Positions 4,216 to 7,090 of a stretch of 7,090 nt of DNA are shown here, piece after piece (within the stretch, counting starts at the first letter, position 1; every line of letters begins with the position of its first letter). Both the position numbers and the translations under genes were made by a program. A model generated the notes under the pieces. That model was not told the DNA's origin and searched no databases. It saw nothing but the letters and a program-made list of their open reading frames with translations. Source of the stretch: Bacillota bacterium (lineage in GTDB: Bacteria; Bacillota_I; Bacilli_A; RFN20; CAG-826); the NCBI GenBank assembly GCA_023443485.1, contig JAEZUH010000018.1:1-7090 (forward strand), written 5' to 3'.

Positions 4216-5438
4216 AGTAGACCTCCTTTTTTAAAGAAGTCTCTCATATATCCAGCAAAGGCAAGAGACCCTGCAATAAGAATAACATCTTCTGGATACT
4301 TCTCTATGAGAGTAAGCACTAATTCTTGAGGGTCTTCATAAAATTCATATTCATCAGCAAAGAGGAAATAATCATCTCTAGTGCGAGCTCTTGGGTGATC
4401 AAAAGTTGTGAGAATAACCTCGCCAACTTGACCAATGTAGTTCAGCATTAAAGGAAAATTTTTATCTTTAAAACAAGCAAAAACGACGTGAATAGGTCTT
4501 GATTTGCTGACTTTTTCAATAGAAATCATGAGATTTTCCATCGCTTCAGGATTGTGAGCTCCATCGACAATAACTAATGGATTATTGTGAACAACTTCCA
4601 TTCTTGCTGGAATAACCATCTTGTATAAGCCATTAACTAAAGCTTCTTCACTTATCGGATAAATTTCTTTTAAAATCTGAGTCGCCTCAATTGCTAAACA
4701 AGCATCGTAAACGCTATATTGGCCGATTGATTGAATCTTTAGATTTCGAAAAGTGAGATAGTCAAAAGAGTATCCTGTCTCTGAATACAAGACATTGTTT
4801 GGAATCGAAACACTATAAACTTTGCTTTGTTTGTAATGAGCTTCACGAGAAATAACCGATAAAACATCTTCGCTTACATCGCCAACTAAAACAGGAATTT
4901 CTTCTTTGATAATGCCAGCTTTATGTTCGGCTATTTCGGTGATGGAACGTCCGAGATAATCGGTGTGCTCCATACTTACGGAGGTAATAATGGAAAGCAC
5001 TGGAATAAAGATATTCGTTGCATCAATTAATCCTCCCATACCACATTCAATAATTGCGATATCGCATTGGCAATTAGTGAAGTGAGTTAAGGCCATAAGA
5101 GTTAATATCTCGAAAGATGACAATTCGTATTGGATAATGCTGCGTTTATATATCTGGAGGATATCCTCGATTTCTTTATCGCTAATCAATTCATCTCCAA
5201 CGCTGATCATCTCATTTATTTGATTTAGGCCAGGAGACATGAACAGCCCAACTTTATAACCAGCCTCCTCATAAATGGAGGCGAGGTAAGAAGCAGTTGA
5301 ACCCTTCCCGTTTGTGCCAGCGATATGAATCGAAGGAATCAGGTATTCAAAAGAAATTTCGCGGAGAAAACGATCAAAGTTATCACGTTGATAGTCTCCG
5401 GAAGAACGAACAGGAATAATTAAGTCTATGTTTTTCAT
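4212..5438 (-). CDS. folC: Folylpolyglutamate synthase, possibly also dihydrofolate synthase (408 aa)
   Basis: FolC, a cytoplasmic Mur-ligase-type enzyme, uses ATP to add glutamates to folates so that they stay in the cell; many bacterial forms also make dihydrofolate from dihydropteroate. The P-loop HIAGTNGKGSTAS is at residues 38-50, followed by the omega-loop region FMSPGLNQINEMIS (66-79). SSFEILTLMAL is at 107-117, and SMEHTDYLGRSITEIAEHKAGIIK at 155-178 includes Lys173, the carbamylated lysine position. The C-terminal domain has PARMEVV (277-283), VDGAHNPEAM (291-300) and the closing GSLAFAG (390-396). Length is close to the family norm of ~420. The omega-loop lacks the usual 'NER' arginine (NEM here). 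It starts 3 bases after smpB with only a weak GAG-type ribosome site and overlaps folT at its end. With no other folate synthesis gene visible and an importer next door, a salvage role is likely; dihydrofolate synthase activity is undecided. Confidence 0.95.
   Translation of the reverse strand: MKNIDLIIPVRSSGDYQRDNFDRFLREISFEYLIPSIHIAGTNGKGSTASYLASIYEEAGYKVGLFMSPGLNQINEMISVGDELISDKEIEDILQIYKRSIIQYELSSFEILTLMALTHFTNCQCDIAIIECGMGGLIDATNIFIPVLSIITSVSMEHTDYLGRSITEIAEHKAGIIKEEIPVLVGDVSEDVLSVISREAHYKQSKVYSVSIPNNVLYSETGYSFDYLTFRNLKIQSIGQYSVYDACLAIEATQILKEIYPISEEALVNGLYKMVIPARMEVVHNNPLVIVDGAHNPEAMENLMISIEKVSKSRPIHVVFACFKDKNFPLMLNYIGQVGEVILTTFDHPRARTRDDYFLFADEYEFYEDPQELVLTLIEKYPEDVILIAGSLAFAGYMRDFFKKGGLL
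4222..4227 (-). promoter_or_regulatory. folT ribosome-binding site inside the end of folC
   Basis: AGGAGG on the minus strand lies 6 bases before the folT ATG at 4215 and encodes part of the Gly-Gly-Leu-Leu C-terminus of FolC. With the ATGA stop/start overlap it fixes the folT start and implies coupled translation. Confidence 0.85.
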
Positions 5439-5441
5439 GAT

Positions 5442-5894
5442 TTATTCTCGTTCAAGATCTCGTTCAAGATCTCTTTTCTTAATGGTTTCTCTTTTATCGT
5501 AGAGTTTCTTTCCCTTAGCGAGAGCGATTTCAACCTTGGCTTTGCCATTTCTCAAATAGACTCGGGTGGGAACAATCGTGAATCCACCTTTTTTTATTTG
5601 GTTAGTGAACCAAGTGACTTCTTTTTTGTGAAGTAAAAGCTTTCTTGTCCTCAATGGATCGTGATTAAAAATGTTACCTTGTTCGTAAGGATTGATGTGC
5701 ATGTTGACGATTTCCATTTCGCCTTGTCGTATCAAAACATAAGCATCGCCAATGGAGCAAGAATTCGCGCGTAGAGATTTAATTTCAGTCCCAACCAGAA
5801 CGATTCCACATTCGGTAAAATCACTTAAAAAATAGTTGAAATGAGCTTTCTTGTTCGAAGCAATAATTTTGATGTTTTCTATCTTCTTGGCCAT
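5442..5894 (-). CDS. smpB: SsrA-binding protein SmpB (150 aa)
   Basis: SmpB binds tmRNA and carries it into the A site of stalled ribosomes for trans-translation. Family landmarks appear in order: ASNKKAHFNYF (12-22), ECGIVLVGTEIKSLRANSCSIGDAYV (28-53, the OB-fold core), HINPYEQGNIFNHDPLRTRKLLLHKKE (66-92), TIVPTRVYLRNGKAKVEIALAKGKKLYDKRETIKKRD (106-142). The C-terminal tail is basic and helical as in other SmpB, which reads the empty mRNA channel; here it ends with the duplicated DLERDLERE. Length is typical. The ATG at 5894 lies one base after the stop of the upstream membrane protein gene (TAGTATG), with AAGGA 11 bases upstream. No tmRNA gene (ssrA) is seen in the window. folC follows 3 bases on, so the two are very likely co-transcribed. 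Confidence 0.97.
   Translation of the reverse strand: MAKKIENIKIIASNKKAHFNYFLSDFTECGIVLVGTEIKSLRANSCSIGDAYVLIRQGEMEIVNMHINPYEQGNIFNHDPLRTRKLLLHKKEVTWFTNQIKKGGFTIVPTRVYLRNGKAKVEIALAKGKKLYDKRETIKKRDLERDLERE
5446..5473. repeat. 12-base tandem repeat at the 3' end of smpB
   Basis: TCTCGTTCAAGA occurs at 5446-5457 and 5458-5469, followed by TCTC, about 2.3 copies. It is in frame and encodes DLER-DLER-E, the last residues of SmpB before the TAA at 5442-5444. Confidence 0.85.
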
Positions 5895-5895
5895 A

Positions 5896-7090
5896 CTAAA
5901 TTTTGTCCTTCACAACCGCTCTTCGCCAATTAAAGAGGCCTTCGTCATTGAATTCTTTTGCCATTTCAGTTCGATCTTTGAAAGGAATGAAAGTGAAAAT
6001 AAGGTAGAAAATCAATAGATTCATTCCCATAACTGTCAATAAAGTAAGGGCGTCAAAAGGAATAAAGGCGTTGATAATAATTGTAATGGTTCCACCAAGA
6101 ACAGCAGTAAAGGGAACTGCAAGTCCGGGAGTAACAACAATTGCATGCACGGTTTCAAATAGCCACGCTTTAAATCTTCCATGGAAAATAAAGCGGAAGA
6201 GAGTGGTCAAAATTAAGCCAATGGCAAGGTAACAAAGAATCGAGAGAATAATCGTGTTGGAAATGCTTAAGTTCAAATAAGTGTAAAATGCATAACCTGC
6301 GCCACCGCTTAGGCCAAACAATAAGGTTCCATAAATAACAGATCGAACAACAAATCTTGCATTCGTGCTATGCCGAAAAATCAAGGCAACAAGATAAGGC
6401 AAGAAGAGCAAGTTAACAGTCAAAAAGAAAAGGCTCCAGAGAATAATATTTCTAAATAGAGTGTTTTCATATGGAAGATTAGTTAAAAATGATGTCGCTA
6501 AAGTTAACATCAAAGAGATTATTACTAAAGTAATAACTCGAATGATGCTCGCAGAACTTACGTTATTTTGCCACACATCATTGTGAGTGGCTTGCTTAAC
6601 AAGTTGCGGTTTTCTCATATGTTGCCAAACCGCGATGGGTGGCAAATAGAAAAGGAGCATGATAATCGCTCCTGATGTAGAAACATCAAAGAAGCGTGTT
6701 GATTCCACGAGATTATGGGTGAGGATGCAAAGGTAAAACATCAAATACGTGAGAGCAAAACGAAATTGTTTTCTGATAAATAATCGAATGATGGAATAAA
6801 AGCCAAAGCCGATTCCAACAGCATAGAAACTTAATCCAACAATGCCACTCATCAAGAAAACTTCAATATACCCAGAATGACATGTTCTAACAGCGCGTTC
6901 AAAAATCGTGGAATAGGTCAATATCAATTTTGAGCTAGCCCCATAACCATATCCAAAAATTAGTCTAAGCGGCTCTCTTTTAAGCAAATCCATCGCCCAA
7001 GACCATATTTCGGTTCGATTGCTGAATGTTCCAAAATCGTTTCTAAAAACAAATCTTTTCAAAAAATCTTTAAAGGCAATCATGAGTGGC
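5896..7090 (-). CDS. O-antigen ligase/polymerase-like (Wzy_C) membrane protein with extra C-terminal membrane module (5' partial)
   Basis: The frame is open beyond the first in-window ATG (7083) to the edge, so the true start probably lies outside; numbering here is from that ATG. Residues about 20-155 resemble the extracytoplasmic loop and following helices of Wzy/WaaL-type proteins: SNRTEIWSWAMDLL, LIFGYGYGASS, then CHSGYIEVFLMSGIVGLSFY, matching 'NR-x-x-I-W ... G-x-G ... H-x-x-Y-x-x-x-L-x-x-x-G-x-x-G'. Such proteins join or transfer glycan chains carried on undecaprenyl lipids at the outer face of the membrane. Helices follow near 81-101, 109-126 and 138-153. After a soluble linker, a second set of about six helices (183-203, 211-236, 246-270, 275-300, 310-342, 344-367) has no family I can name, ending in a charged tail. 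The stop is one base from smpB, where rnr is often found in other Bacillota. The ligase call is moderate; the helix-rich tail is unexplained. Confidence 0.65.
   Translation of the reverse strand, partial: PLMIAFKDFLKRFVFRNDFGTFSNRTEIWSWAMDLLKREPLRLIFGYGYGASSKLILTYSTIFERAVRTCHSGYIEVFLMSGIVGLSFYAVGIGFGFYSIIRLFIRKQFRFALTYLMFYLCILTHNLVESTRFFDVSTSGAIIMLLFYLPPIAVWQHMRKPQLVKQATHNDVWQNNVSSASIIRVITLVIISLMLTLATSFLTNLPYENTLFRNIILWSLFFLTVNLLFLPYLVALIFRHSTNARFVVRSVIYGTLLFGLSGGAGYAFYTYLNLSISNTIILSILCYLAIGLILTTLFRFIFHGRFKAWLFETVHAIVVTPGLAVPFTAVLGGTITIIINAFIPFDALTLLTVMGMNLLIFYLIFTFIPFKDRTEMAKEFNDEGLFNWRRAVVKDKI

Noticed and set aside
1..7090. CRISPR array, tRNA, tmRNA, insertion sequence or classic riboswitch, including one before folT
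   Set aside because: No spaced repeats, tRNA cloverleaf, transposase or terminal inverted repeats were seen by eye; folT overlaps folC and leaves no room for a leader.

Overview
The window is AT-rich and gene-dense, and looks like chromosome of a low-GC Gram-positive (Bacillota/Mycoplasmatota-type) bacterium. Three things support this: the L33-SecE-NusG gene order, an ECF-type folate transporter subunit next to folC, and strong AGGAGG ribosome sites before several genes. TGA is used as a genuine stop (secE, folC and the 74-residue membrane protein gene) and Trp is encoded by TGG, so the code is standard and not that of Mycoplasma. An uncultured Bacilli or Erysipelotrichia-like lineage would fit, but the species cannot be fixed from this sequence.

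Layout. Bases 1-314 (minus) hold the start of an XRE-type helix-turn-helix regulator that runs into a membrane segment and off the window edge. Divergent from it, 427-1326 (plus) encodes a membrane-anchored exported protein of unknown function. It converges on nusG, and a hairpin at 1339-1365 can terminate both strands. The minus strand from 2344 down to 1364 is a compact rpmG-secE-nusG operon (ribosomal protein L33, Sec translocase subunit, transcription factor) behind a good sigma-A-type promoter at 2375-2403. From the right edge down to 2428 everything is on the minus strand and almost without gaps: a partial O-antigen ligase/polymerase-like membrane protein, smpB (trans-translation), folC (folate polyglutamylation), folT-like (folate uptake), a 74-residue tail-anchored membrane protein, and a 249-residue membrane-anchored ectodomain protein whose GTG start overlaps the preceding stop.

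How the genes fit together. folC and folT overlap by ATGA and form a folate salvage pair: uptake, then retention by polyglutamylation. The 74/249-residue pair downstream is translationally coupled and unrecognised, and is the best candidate here for an undescribed membrane complex. The XRE-membrane regulator with its divergent exported protein is a second uncharacterised pair. I see no CRISPR array, transposon, tRNA or rRNA, and no clearly new defence or mobile system; most of the window is ordinary housekeeping. No gene-free stretch exceeds about 115 bases.
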